Source: Betaproteobacteria bacterium (GTDB lineage Bacteria; Pseudomonadota; Gammaproteobacteria; Burkholderiales; SG8-41). From it: 34,440 nucleotides of DNA. The number at the start of each line of letters is the position of its first letter. Within the stretch, counting starts at the first letter, position 1. The position numbers and the translations under genes were made by a program. Positions 8,076 through 15,204 of the stretch are shown in pieces. The stretch spans positions 1 to 34,440 of the forward strand of contig JACPTK010000078.1 in assembly GCA_016192825.1 (NCBI GenBank), read 5' to 3'. The notes below the pieces were generated by a model. The model saw nothing but the letters and a program-made list of their open reading frames with translations, did no database searches and was not told the origin of the DNA.

Positions 8076-8158
8076 ACGCAAGAGCTCCCCGGTAGGGCAT
8101 CATCAGCACTTCGGGGCAGGCAACCGCCCCTGGGCTTGCGGGGCTGGCGAGAGTATCG

Positions 8159-9919
8159 ATGGAGACTATCCGGGCGGATGTTGTGGTGCTGGGTGCTGGC
8201 GGCGCGGGCCTGCGCGCCGCCATCGCGCTTGCTGAAGCCGATCCCGCGCTGCGCATTGCACTGATCTCGAAGGTCTACCCGATGCGCAGTCACACCTGCG
8301 CAGCCGAGGGGGGCGCCGCAGGCGTCATTAAGGCCGACGACAGCCTCGAGCACCACTTCAACGACACCGTGGGCGGCGGGGACTGGTTGTGCGACCAGGA
8401 CGCTGTCGAGTATCTGGTGCGGGAAGCGCCAAAGGAGCTCATCCAGCTCGAGCACTGGGGCTGCCCCTGGAGCCGCGAGTCGAACGGGTCCGTGGCGGTG
8501 CGCCCGTTCGGCGGCATGATTAAGCAGCGCACCTGGTTCGCCGCCGACAAATCGGGCTTTCACATCCTGCATACGCTGTTCCAGACTTCGCTGCAGTTTG
8601 CTTCGATCCGGCGCTTTGACGAGTTTTACGCGACCGAGCTGCTGGCGGACGAGGGCCGCTGCGCGGGCCTCACCGCGATCGAGATGCGCAGCGGCCAGAT
8701 TCACCGCTTCGACGCCCGGGCGGTGATCATCGCCGGCGGCGGCGCCGGGCGTATGTTCCCGTTCACCACCAACGGCGCGATCAAGACGGGCGACGGCATG
8801 GCGCTGGCCTATCGCGCCGGTGTGCCGCTGAAGGACATGGAGTTCGTGCAGTACCACCCGACCGGGCTGCCCAGCACCGGCACGCTGCTGACCGAGGCCT
8901 GCCGCGGCGAAGGCGGCGTGCTGCTCAACAGGAACGGCCGCCGCTTTTTGCAGGACTACGGCATGGGACCGGAAACGCCGCTCGGACACCCGGTGTTGAA
9001 GACCATGGAACTCGGCCCGCGCGACCGCGTGAGCCAGGCGTTCTGGCACGAGCAGAGAAAAGGCAACGCAGTGCCCACCCAGTGGGGGGACGCGATGCTG
9101 CTCGACATGCGGCACCTGGGGGAGAAGAAGATCAACGAGCGGCTGCCCCTGGTGCGGGACATGTCCATCAGCTACATGGGCGTCGATCCGGTGACCGATC
9201 CCGTGCCGGTGCGCCCGGTGGTCCACTACATGATGGGCGGCATCCATACCGACATCAGGGCGGCGACCTCACTGCCGGGACTCTACGCGGCGGGCGAGTG
9301 CGCTTGCGTCAGCATCAACGGCGCCAACCGGCTGGGCTCGAATTCGCTGACCGAGCTGCTGGTGTTCGGGCGCCGCGCGGCCTTGAGCGCGATGGAATAC
9401 GTTCAGTCGGGCGCGCGACCGGGGGCCGAGGCCGCCCTTTCGGCGGCCGCGGTTGCGGCTCAGGCGCGCATCCGCGACCTGATGCAGAGGGGCGGCGGCA
9501 CCGAAACGGTTGCGGGCCTGCGCAAGGAGATGATGCATACGATGGAGCAGCATGCCGGCATCTACCGGACCGGCGACGGCCTCGCGGAGGCCTGCGGCAA
9601 GCTCGCCGACCTGCGCCGCCGCTACGCCAGGATCGAACTGCACGACAAGACCAACGTCTACAACACGGACCTTCTGCAGGCGCTCGAGCTGGGCTCGATG
9701 CTGGACTGCGCCGAGGCGGTCACGCAGAGCGCCCTCGCGCGCAAGGAGTCGCGCGGTGCGCACCAGCGGCTCGATTTCGCCGAGCGCGATGACAGGAACT
9801 ACCTGCGCCATTCGCTCGCGTTCTATCACCCGACTCAGGCGCCTCGGGTGGACTACAGCGACGTGGTGATCACGAAGTCGCAGCCTGGCGTGCGCGATTA
9901 CTCGGGAGGCCACAAGTAA
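8159..9919 (+). CDS. frdA: Quinol:fumarate reductase, flavoprotein subunit
   Basis: FrdA reduces fumarate to succinate at the cytoplasmic side of the membrane. The 586-residue protein has the dinucleotide fold GAGGAG (12-17) and the SHTCAAEGG segment, in which His45 should carry covalent FAD. Substrate-site segments are [17 protein letters not shown] and NRLGSNSL. The overall length and the segment order fit E. coli FrdA (602 residues). Succinate dehydrogenase flavoproteins are close relatives, but the A-B-C-D gene order and the type of C and D subunits favour fumarate reductase. It is the first gene of a five-gene unit behind an FNR-type site. Its stop overlaps the frdB start by one base. 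Confidence 0.93.
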   Translation: METIRADVVVLGAGGAGLRAAIALAEADPALRIALISKVYPMRSHTCAAEGGAAGVIKADDSLEHHFNDTVGGGDWLCDQDAVEYLVREAPKELIQLEHWGCPWSRESNGSVAVRPFGGMIKQRTWFAADKSGFHILHTLFQTSLQFASIRRFDEFYATELLADEGRCAGLTAIEMRSGQIHRFDARAVIIAGGGAGRMFPFTTNGAIKTGDGMALAYRAGVPLKDMEFVQYHPTGLPSTGTLLTEACRGEGGVLLNRNGRRFLQDYGMGPETPLGHPVLKTMELGPRDRVSQAFWHEQRKGNAVPTQWGDAMLLDMRHLGEKKINERLPLVRDMSISYMGVDPVTDPVPVRPVVHYMMGGIHTDIRAATSLPGLYAAGECACVSINGANRLGSNSLTELLVFGRRAALSAMEYVQSGARPGAEAALSAAAVAAQARIRDLMQRGGGTETVAGLRKEMMHTMEQHAGIYRTGDGLAEACGKLADLRRRYARIELHDKTNVYNTDLLQALELGSMLDCAEAVTQSALARKESRGAHQRLDFAERDDRNYLRHSLAFYHPTQAPRVDYSDVVITKSQPGVRDYSGGHK

Positions 9920-10662
9920 TGGGCGAGCGCCCGGTCGAGCTGGAGATCCTGCGCTACAACCCGGAAACGGACCGAGAGCCGCGCTTTCAGCGCTATTCGG
10001 TCGGCTGCAGGGAAGAATGGGTGGTTCTCGATGCCCTGAACCACATCAAGGAAACCGTCGATCCGACGTTGAGCTACCGCTGGTCCTGCCACATGGCGGT
10101 GTGCGGCAGCTGCGGCATGATGATCAACGGCGAGCCGAAGCTGGCGTGCAAATCGTTCCTGCGGGACTACGTGGGCGTGATCCGGGTCGAACCGCTCGCG
10201 TATTTCCCGATCGAGCGCGACCTGGTGACCGTAATTGACGACTTCATGGACAAGCTGGCGCGCGTCAAGCCGTACCTTATCCCGAAGCGGGAACAGCCGG
10301 TCAGCGATGGCGAGTACCGCCAGACGCCGGCGGAACTGAAAAAATTCAAGCAGTACACCCTGTGCATCAACTGCATGCTGTGCTACGCGGCCTGTCCGCA
10401 GTACGGCCTGATCCCGAAATATATCGGCCCGGCGGCGATCGCACTCGCGCACCGCTACAACCAGGATTCGCGCGACGGCGGACGCGACCAGCGGCAGGAG
10501 GAGATCGCCGCGACCGAGGGGGTATGGGATTGCTCGTTCGTCGGCGCCTGTTCCGAGGTCTGCCCCGAGCACGTCGATCCGGCGGGCGCCCTCCAGCAGG
10601 TGAAGATCGCAAGCACCGTGGACTGGTACCGGGAACATCTGATGCCGTGGAAGAAGAAATGA
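9919..10662 (+). CDS. frdB: Quinol:fumarate reductase, iron-sulfur subunit
   Basis: FrdB carries electrons from quinol to FrdA through three iron-sulfur clusters. In its 247 residues the [2Fe-2S] ligands are Cys57, Cys62, Cys65 and Cys77 (SCHMAVCGSCG and LAC). The second domain has CINCMLCYAACP (Cys149, 152, 155, then 159) and CSFVGACSEVCP (Cys205, 211, 215), for the [4Fe-4S] and [3Fe-4S] clusters. The spacing is nearly identical to E. coli FrdB. The start ATG overlaps the frdA stop (TAATG), and the stop overlaps the frdC start (ATGA), so translation is probably coupled. Confidence 0.95.
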   Translation: MGERPVELEILRYNPETDREPRFQRYSVGCREEWVVLDALNHIKETVDPTLSYRWSCHMAVCGSCGMMINGEPKLACKSFLRDYVGVIRVEPLAYFPIERDLVTVIDDFMDKLARVKPYLIPKREQPVSDGEYRQTPAELKKFKQYTLCINCMLCYAACPQYGLIPKYIGPAAIALAHRYNQDSRDGGRDQRQEEIAATEGVWDCSFVGACSEVCPEHVDPAGALQQVKIASTVDWYREHLMPWKKK

Positions 10663-11051
10663 GCCGCCGCCCCTACGTCCGTGAGGTTTCGAAATCGCGC
10701 TGGTTCCTCGGCCAGCCGCGCTACCTGCGCTACATGGCGCGCGAGCTGACCTGTGTCTTCATCGGCGCCTATTCCGTGCTTCTGCTTGTCGCCCTCAAGC
10801 GGCTGTCGGAAGGGCGCGAGGCGTACGAGGCCTTCCTGCAGGCGCTGGCGAGCCCCGCCGGCATCGTGTTCCAGGCCGTCACGCTCGCGTTCGCGCTCTA
10901 CCACACGGTTACCTGGTTCAACGTGACGCCCAAAGCCATGCCGATCCAGATCGGGGAGGCGTTCGTGCCGGGCGGCGTCATCATCGGCGCCCACTACGCG
11001 GGGTGGGCGGCGGTGACGGTGCTCGTGCTGGTCCTGGCGGAAGCGCTCTGA
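10659..11051 (+). CDS. frdC: Quinol:fumarate reductase, membrane anchor subunit C
   Basis: This 130-residue membrane protein has three hydrophobic helices and begins MSRRPYVREVSKSRWFLGQP, close to the RPYVRPMTSTWW start of E. coli FrdC (131 residues). RYMAREL places a glutamate at position 29, where E. coli FrdC has Glu29, a residue known to matter for quinol oxidation. The ALYHTVTWFNVTPKA segment also aligns with the E. coli LLHTKTWFELAPKA segment. The start ATG at 10659 overlaps the frdB stop. Together with FrdD it forms the quinone-binding, haem-free anchor. Given the rquA gene downstream, the electron donor is probably rhodoquinol. Confidence 0.93.
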   Translation: MSRRPYVREVSKSRWFLGQPRYLRYMARELTCVFIGAYSVLLLVALKRLSEGREAYEAFLQALASPAGIVFQAVTLAFALYHTVTWFNVTPKAMPIQIGEAFVPGGVIIGAHYAGWAAVTVLVLVLAEAL

Positions 11052-11052
11052 A

Positions 11053-11394
11053 ATGGCGAAATCCAGCAAACCCGTCGTCTGGGGCCTGTTCGCGGCCGGC
11101 GGCACGGTCACCGCATTCGTGACGCCGGTGCTGGTCCTGCTGACGCTGCTCGCCGCACTGGGACACGTGGTCGGATTGCTGGCCTATGACGGGCTTCACG
11201 CCTTCGCCTCCCACTGGCTCGGCAAGTCGCTGCTGTTCGCGATCGTATTCCTCTCGCTGTGGCACGCCGCCCACCGGCTGCGCATCACGCTGCACGATCT
11301 GGGCGTCCGCAGCGACACGCCGGTCGCGGTGGTAGCCTATGCCGCCGCCCTCGCGGGATCCGTGGCGGCCGCCGTGTATCTGCTGCGCATCTGA
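11053..11394 (+). CDS. frdD: Quinol:fumarate reductase, membrane anchor subunit D
   Basis: This 113-residue protein has three hydrophobic helices. It begins MAKSSKPVVWGLFAAGG, matching the PVFWGLFGAGG start of E. coli FrdD (119 residues), and carries LSLWHAAHRLRITLHDLG, equivalent to the E. coli LPLWCGLHRMHHAMHDL segment. It starts one base after the frdC stop and ends 3 nt before rquA. With FrdC it anchors the FrdAB dimer to the inner membrane and forms the quinone site. Confidence 0.93.
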   Translation: MAKSSKPVVWGLFAAGGTVTAFVTPVLVLLTLLAALGHVVGLLAYDGLHAFASHWLGKSLLFAIVFLSLWHAAHRLRITLHDLGVRSDTPVAVVAYAAALAGSVAAAVYLLRI

Positions 11395-11397
11395 ATC

Positions 11398-12141
11398 ATG
11401 AGAATGCTTACGGAAAGCGCGAACGTCGATGTGCACCCCGCGGGGCCGGGCGGAGCGGGATGCCCCGCGACCGTTCCCCTGCCCCGTTACCTGGAGCAGA
11501 CCTACTGGTGGGCCTACCTCCATCCGAGGGGCGTGCGATTCTTCGAGCGCCAGTGGCTGGTCAACCTGATTCTCTGGGGCAACTACGCAAGGCTGCGCGA
11601 TGCGGTTCTTTCCGAAATGGGCGCGCCGGCACGAAGGAAGGTACTGCAGGTCGCCTGCGTCTATGGGGACTTCACCGCGCGGCTGGCCGAATGCATCGCT
11701 CCGGAGGGCTGCCTGGACGTCGTGGATGTCGCGCCGGTGCAGCTCGACAATCTGCGCAGAAAAATCGGCACGCGACCAGGTGTCCTGCTGCACCACCAGG
11801 ATTCGGCGAACCTCGCCTTCGCCGACGCCAGCTATGACGACGTGATCGTGTTTTTCCTCCTCCACGAGCAGCCGGAATCCGCCCGCGCCCGGACCGTCCA
11901 GGAAGCGATTCGGGTAGTCCGTCCCGGGGGCAGGGCCATCTTCGTCGACTACCACCGGCCGGCCTGGAGCAACCCGTTCCGCTACCTCATGATGCCGGTG
12001 CTGAGCATGCTGGAGCCGTTCGCTCTCGAGATGTGGATCAAGGACATCCTCGAGTGGGTGCCGGCAACCGCTCGGCCCGTCGCGCTGGAAAAAAAGACCT
12101 ATTTCGGAGGGCTGTACCAGAAAGTCGTCATGATGCGGTGA
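11398..12141 (+). CDS. rquA: RquA, rhodoquinone biosynthesis enzyme (methyltransferase-like)
   Basis: RquA converts ubiquinone to rhodoquinone by replacing a methoxy group with an amino group. The 247-residue protein has the conserved RquA face rather than that of UbiE: YWWAYLHPRGVRFFERQWL (37-54), LILWGNYARLRD, a modified motif I LQVACVYGDFT (83-93) where methyltransferases have a DxGxGxG loop, VDVAPVQLDNLRRK (109-122), FFLLHEQPE (152-160), VDYHRPAW (183-190), LEPFALEMW and a C-terminal YFGGLYQKV (235-243). These assignments are from memory of the family. The start is ATG at 11398, 3 nt after frdD, with a second in-frame ATG at 11404. Placement directly behind frdABCD fits the known role of rhodoquinol as electron donor for fumarate reduction. 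Confidence 0.9.
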   Translation: MRMLTESANVDVHPAGPGGAGCPATVPLPRYLEQTYWWAYLHPRGVRFFERQWLVNLILWGNYARLRDAVLSEMGAPARRKVLQVACVYGDFTARLAECIAPEGCLDVVDVAPVQLDNLRRKIGTRPGVLLHHQDSANLAFADASYDDVIVFFLLHEQPESARARTVQEAIRVVRPGGRAIFVDYHRPAWSNPFRYLMMPVLSMLEPFALEMWIKDILEWVPATARPVALEKKTYFGGLYQKVVMMR

Positions 12142-12148
12142 GGCGGGC

Positions 12149-12169
12149 GGCGCGCCGTCCTGGCGCGCC
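12149..12169. terminator. GC-rich hairpin after rquA, possible terminator
   Basis: GGCGCGCC at 12149-12156 and 12162-12169 can form an 8-bp stem with a 5-nt loop, 8 nt after the rquA stop. There is no T-run after it, so it is at best a weak or factor-dependent end point of the frd-rquA unit. Confidence 0.35.
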
Positions 12170-12194
12170 CCGTTGCGGGTCGGGCACACCCCGG

Positions 12195-12218
12195 CTTACA
12201 AAGTCTTACATCCTGTAA
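12195..12218 (+). promoter_or_regulatory. CTTACA direct repeat with one-helical-turn spacing upstream of the DUF3300 gene
   Basis: CTTACA occurs at 12195-12200 and 12205-12210, exactly 10 bp apart, and an inverted TGTAA follows at 12214-12218. Direct hexamers one turn apart are typical of OmpR-family response regulator sites. The site lies about 120 bp before the DUF3300 start. The regulator is unknown, and the call is inference. Confidence 0.35.
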
Positions 12219-12339
12219 CACGCCCTTTGGTGCAAGCTGTGAACGGGGACGGCCCGGGAACGTTCATACGGGTACGGCCCCCGCCTGGCGCGATTCGCAA
12301 CGCCCGTGCCGGGCGGAGCGATGGCACGAGGAGGCAACG

Positions 12340-13860
12340 ATGAGAACATTCTATAAATCGGCGATCACCGGATCGCTCGCCCTGCTGCTCGCGGCTTCGG
12401 TGGCGCTCGCGCAGGATCGTACCGCGTTCAGGCAGGAAGAGCTCGACCAGATGCTGGCGCCGGTCGCGCTCCACCCCGATTCCCTTCTCTCGCAGATCCT
12501 GATGGCGGCAACCTATCCGCTCGAAGTGGTCCAGGCCGCGCGCTGGTTGCGCGCGAATCCCGGCCTCGAGGGACAGGACGCGGTGACGGCCGTGGAACCG
12601 ATGGAATGGGACCCCAGCGTCAAGTCACTGACGGCGTTTCCCCAGATCCTCTCGATGATGGACGAGAAACTCGATTGGACCGAGCGCCTCGGTGAAGCCT
12701 TCCTCGCGCAGCAAGAGGACGTGATGAACACGGTGCAAGGCTTGCGCCGGCGCGCGGAGGCGGCGGGCAACCTGCGGTCGGGCGACCGGATGCGGGTCGT
12801 GCGGCAGGGAGAAGCCATCGTCATCGAGCCGCCCGCGCCCGACGTGGTCTACGTTCCCCACTACAGCCCGGCCGTGGTCTACGGACCGTGGTGGTGGCCG
12901 GCCTACCCGCCTGTGTATTGGACTGAGCCGCTGGCGTACTACGCCGTTCCCGCGCACCGGCCCGCGTTTTTCTGGGGCACCGGGATCGTGATCTCGGCCG
13001 GATTTTTCTTCGGCCACTTCGACTGGCCGCAACGGCAAGTGACCGTGGTGCACGTGCAACACCGTCACCCGGCGCGCATCCACTCGGCCTGGCGGCACGA
13101 TCCGGCCCATCGCCGCGGGGTGCCGTTCCGCTACACCGCCCCGCACGCGCGATTCGAGCCGCGCGGGATCCCCGGCGCGCGGCGCGACGCGGTCCGAAGC
13201 ACTGTGGCACGGCCCGAGCGGCACGCCGGCGACAACCGTCCGGCGGATATCCGCCAGCAGCGAGTGGAGGAGCGCCGCAACGCCCTTCGGGAGAGGCGCA
13301 ATGCGCAGCCGGAAGGACGCGGTGCTCAAGGGGATCGCCGCGCGCGGCCGGGGGGTCCAGAGCGTTTCGCGCAAGCTGCCACTGACCGGCGCGGCCAGCT
13401 TGGGCCGGCGCCGCGCCCGCATGCGCCCGCCGTCCTGCCGCGGACGACTGCCGCCGCAACCGTGACCCGTGCCGTGACTTCCCCCGTCGCCGCGGCTCCG
13501 GTTGCGCGTTCGGAGCGGCGTACGGACACCCCGGCTGTGGGCATGCAAGCCGCCACGCGGCAGGCGCTGGAACGCGCCCGCTCCGTCCCGAGTCGCAATG
13601 GCAGCGACTATAGCCGGCGACCCGACATGGCGCGCCGAATCACGCCCCCTCCGCGGCCGGTGGCAAGCGGCCCCGCGCCGCGCCCGTCGGCCAGCGCCCC
13701 GAATCGGGCGTCGCGCATCGAGGACGCCCAGCGCCGCGGCGGCGCCCAAGCGCAGACCAGCCAGCGTGTAGCCGCTCGGCCGGCCGCGACGCCGGCCACA
13801 CGTCCTGGCGCCGTCCAGCGGCCTAGGCCTGTTCGAGTGCCTGCTGGAAATCGTCCATGA
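12340..13860 (+). CDS. DUF3300 family exported protein with long Arg/Pro/Ala-rich tail
   Basis: The protein has 506 residues. A signal peptide spans about 1-24 (MRTFYKSAITGSLALLLAAS, ending ALAQ). Residues about 30-200 form the DUF3300 core (LDQMLAPVALHPDSLLSQIL, TYPLEVVQAARWL, WDPSVKSLTAFPQIL, PDVVYVPHYSPAVVYGPWWW). A hydrophobic/aromatic segment, FFWGTGIVISAGFFFGHFDW, lies at about 210-229. The rest is low-complexity Arg/Pro/Ala/His-rich sequence without a recognisable fold. The family's function is unknown to me; it is probably periplasmic or envelope-associated. GAGGAGG just before the ATG is a strong ribosome site. The 3' end overlaps the convergent PLP enzyme gene by 38 bp. Confidence 0.85.
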   Translation: MRTFYKSAITGSLALLLAASVALAQDRTAFRQEELDQMLAPVALHPDSLLSQILMAATYPLEVVQAARWLRANPGLEGQDAVTAVEPMEWDPSVKSLTAFPQILSMMDEKLDWTERLGEAFLAQQEDVMNTVQGLRRRAEAAGNLRSGDRMRVVRQGEAIVIEPPAPDVVYVPHYSPAVVYGPWWWPAYPPVYWTEPLAYYAVPAHRPAFFWGTGIVISAGFFFGHFDWPQRQVTVVHVQHRHPARIHSAWRHDPAHRRGVPFRYTAPHARFEPRGIPGARRDAVRSTVARPERHAGDNRPADIRQQRVEERRNALRERRNAQPEGRGAQGDRRARPGGPERFAQAATDRRGQLGPAPRPHAPAVLPRTTAAATVTRAVTSPVAAAPVARSERRTDTPAVGMQAATRQALERARSVPSRNGSDYSRRPDMARRITPPPRPVASGPAPRPSASAPNRASRIEDAQRRGGAQAQTSQRVAARPAATPATRPGAVQRPRPVRVPAGNRP

Positions 13861-15055
13861 GATCGTCGATGTCCTCGATGCCTATCGACAGCCGGATAAG
13901 CGAATCGGCGATGCCCATCTCGGCGCGGCGCGCCGGTCCCATTTCCCAGTAGATGGTGTGGGCGATCGGGATCGCAAGCGTCCGGTTGTCCCCAAGGTGA
14001 CTGGACGAGATGACCAGCTTCAGCCGGTTGAGGAAATCGAAGCAGTCGATGCCATCGGCCAGTTCGAAGCTCATCAACGCGCCATAGGCCCTGAACAGCT
14101 CCCCGGCGAGCTTGTGCTGCGGGTGATCCTCGAGGCCCGGGTAGTACACCTTCTTCACCTTCGGATGCCGGGCCAGGAAACGGGCTAGCTGCAGCGCATT
14201 GGCGCAGGACCTCTCCATCCGCAGCGCCAGGGTCTCCGCGCCGGTCGCGAGGCGATGCGCGACCTCGGCGGCAAGGGTGCCGCCCACGTCACGCAAGCCC
14301 TTCTTGCGGATCTGCAGCAAGCCCCACAGGGCGGGTTTGGTCGTCTTGTAGGTGTCGTGAATGTTCGGAAAGCGCGTCCAGTCGAACAGGCCCGTATCCG
14401 TCACCGCGCCCCCCAGGGCGTTGCCGTGCCCGCCGATGTACTTGGTCAGTGAATTGATGACCAGTCCCGCCTGGGTCCGCTTCGGCCGGAACAGGTAGGG
14501 CGATGTCATCGTGTTGTCGACGAAGTAAAGCAGCCCGCGGCTCGCGCAAAGCGCTCCGATGCGCGCGAGGTCGGCGATCTGGGTGCATGGATTGGCGATG
14601 GTCTCCACGAACACGAGCCGGGTGTTGGGGCGGATGGCCCGGGCAACGTTGTCCACGTCGGTCGCGTCGACAAAGCTGACCTCGCAGCCCAGAGCGCGGA
14701 AGGTGTCGAACAGGCTGTTGGTGTTCCCGAACAGGAACGAGCTGGATACCACATGGTCGCCGGCGCGCAATAACGCGACGAAAGTGGCGGCAATGGCGGC
14801 CATGCCGGTGCTGAACGAGGCGGTGGCGATGCCGTCCTCCATCTTGCTGACCTTCGCTTCCAGCGCGGCCGTGGTGGGATTGCCCTGCCGGCCGTAAACG
14901 TAGCCGGGCAGCTCGCCCTTGAACACTCTCGCCAGGTCCCGCGCGTCGGGATAGCCGTACGCCACGGCCACGTGCAATGGCTTGTGCACCGAATGATGCT
15001 CGATCGGCGATTCGAGATCGGAGTGCAGGATCGTGGTGGTAAATCCGCGCTTCAT
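13823..15055 (-). CDS. PLP-dependent Cys/Met metabolism enzyme (cystathionine gamma-synthase / O-acylhomoserine sulfhydrylase family)
   Basis: This 410-residue enzyme has a fold type I PLP domain. YGRQGNPT (54-61) and FSTGMAAI (81-88) are cofactor-binding segments, FVDNTMTSPY (178-187) holds the PLP-stacking region, and NSLTKYIGGHGN contains the Schiff-base Lys205. The family makes or breaks the C-gamma to sulfur bond of methionine precursors. The locus after purF is often occupied by metZ (O-succinylhomoserine sulfhydrylase), but the N-terminus (MKRGFTTTILHSDLESPIEH) is closer to a family annotated variously as cystathionine gamma-synthase or methionine gamma-lyase, so I give no symbol. GGAGGGAG precedes the ATG. 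A terminator separates it from purF, so it probably has its own promoter. Confidence 0.88.
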   Translation of the reverse strand: MKRGFTTTILHSDLESPIEHHSVHKPLHVAVAYGYPDARDLARVFKGELPGYVYGRQGNPTTAALEAKVSKMEDGIATASFSTGMAAIAATFVALLRAGDHVVSSSFLFGNTNSLFDTFRALGCEVSFVDATDVDNVARAIRPNTRLVFVETIANPCTQIADLARIGALCASRGLLYFVDNTMTSPYLFRPKRTQAGLVINSLTKYIGGHGNALGGAVTDTGLFDWTRFPNIHDTYKTTKPALWGLLQIRKKGLRDVGGTLAAEVAHRLATGAETLALRMERSCANALQLARFLARHPKVKKVYYPGLEDHPQHKLAGELFRAYGALMSFELADGIDCFDFLNRLKLVISSSHLGDNRTLAIPIAHTIYWEMGPARRAEMGIADSLIRLSIGIEDIDDLMDDFQQALEQA

Positions 15056-15104
15056 GGTCTGGCTCCCTCCAGGGGACCGCGCCGCCCCGCGGACGGCCCC
15101 AAAA

Positions 15105-15138
15105 GCAAAAAACCCGGCCAGCTTGCGCGGACCGGGTT
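15105..15138 (-). terminator. Rho-independent terminator between purF and the PLP enzyme gene
   Basis: On the minus strand AACCCGG (15138-15132) pairs with CCGGGTT (15117-15111) and is followed by a T-run (to about 15107) and TTTT after a GC. It lies 67 nt past the purF stop and about 50 nt before the next gene. It can end the purF transcript; an attenuator role for the downstream gene is possible but not supported by anything else. Confidence 0.75.
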
Positions 15139-15204
15139 CTCCGTCGCTTTAGCTGTATTTGTAACGCGCCCGCAAGCTGATGCTCATCGAGCGAACAGTG
15201 ATGG

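Noticed and set aside
8159-11394. The frd genes as succinate dehydrogenase (sdh)
   Set aside because: sdh order is normally C-D-A-B with a haem-binding anchor. Here the order is A-B-C-D, and the anchors align with E. coli FrdC and FrdD.
11398-12141. rquA as ubiE or a generic methyltransferase
   Set aside because: The DxGxGxG loop is replaced by VACVYGDFT, and YWWAYLHP, HEQP and YFGGLYQK segments are RquA-like. The position after frdD also fits.
15056-15204. SAM riboswitch upstream of the sulfhydrylase-family gene
   Set aside because: The visible structure is one simple terminator hairpin with a T-run placed after purF. I found no SAM-I or SAM-II core.
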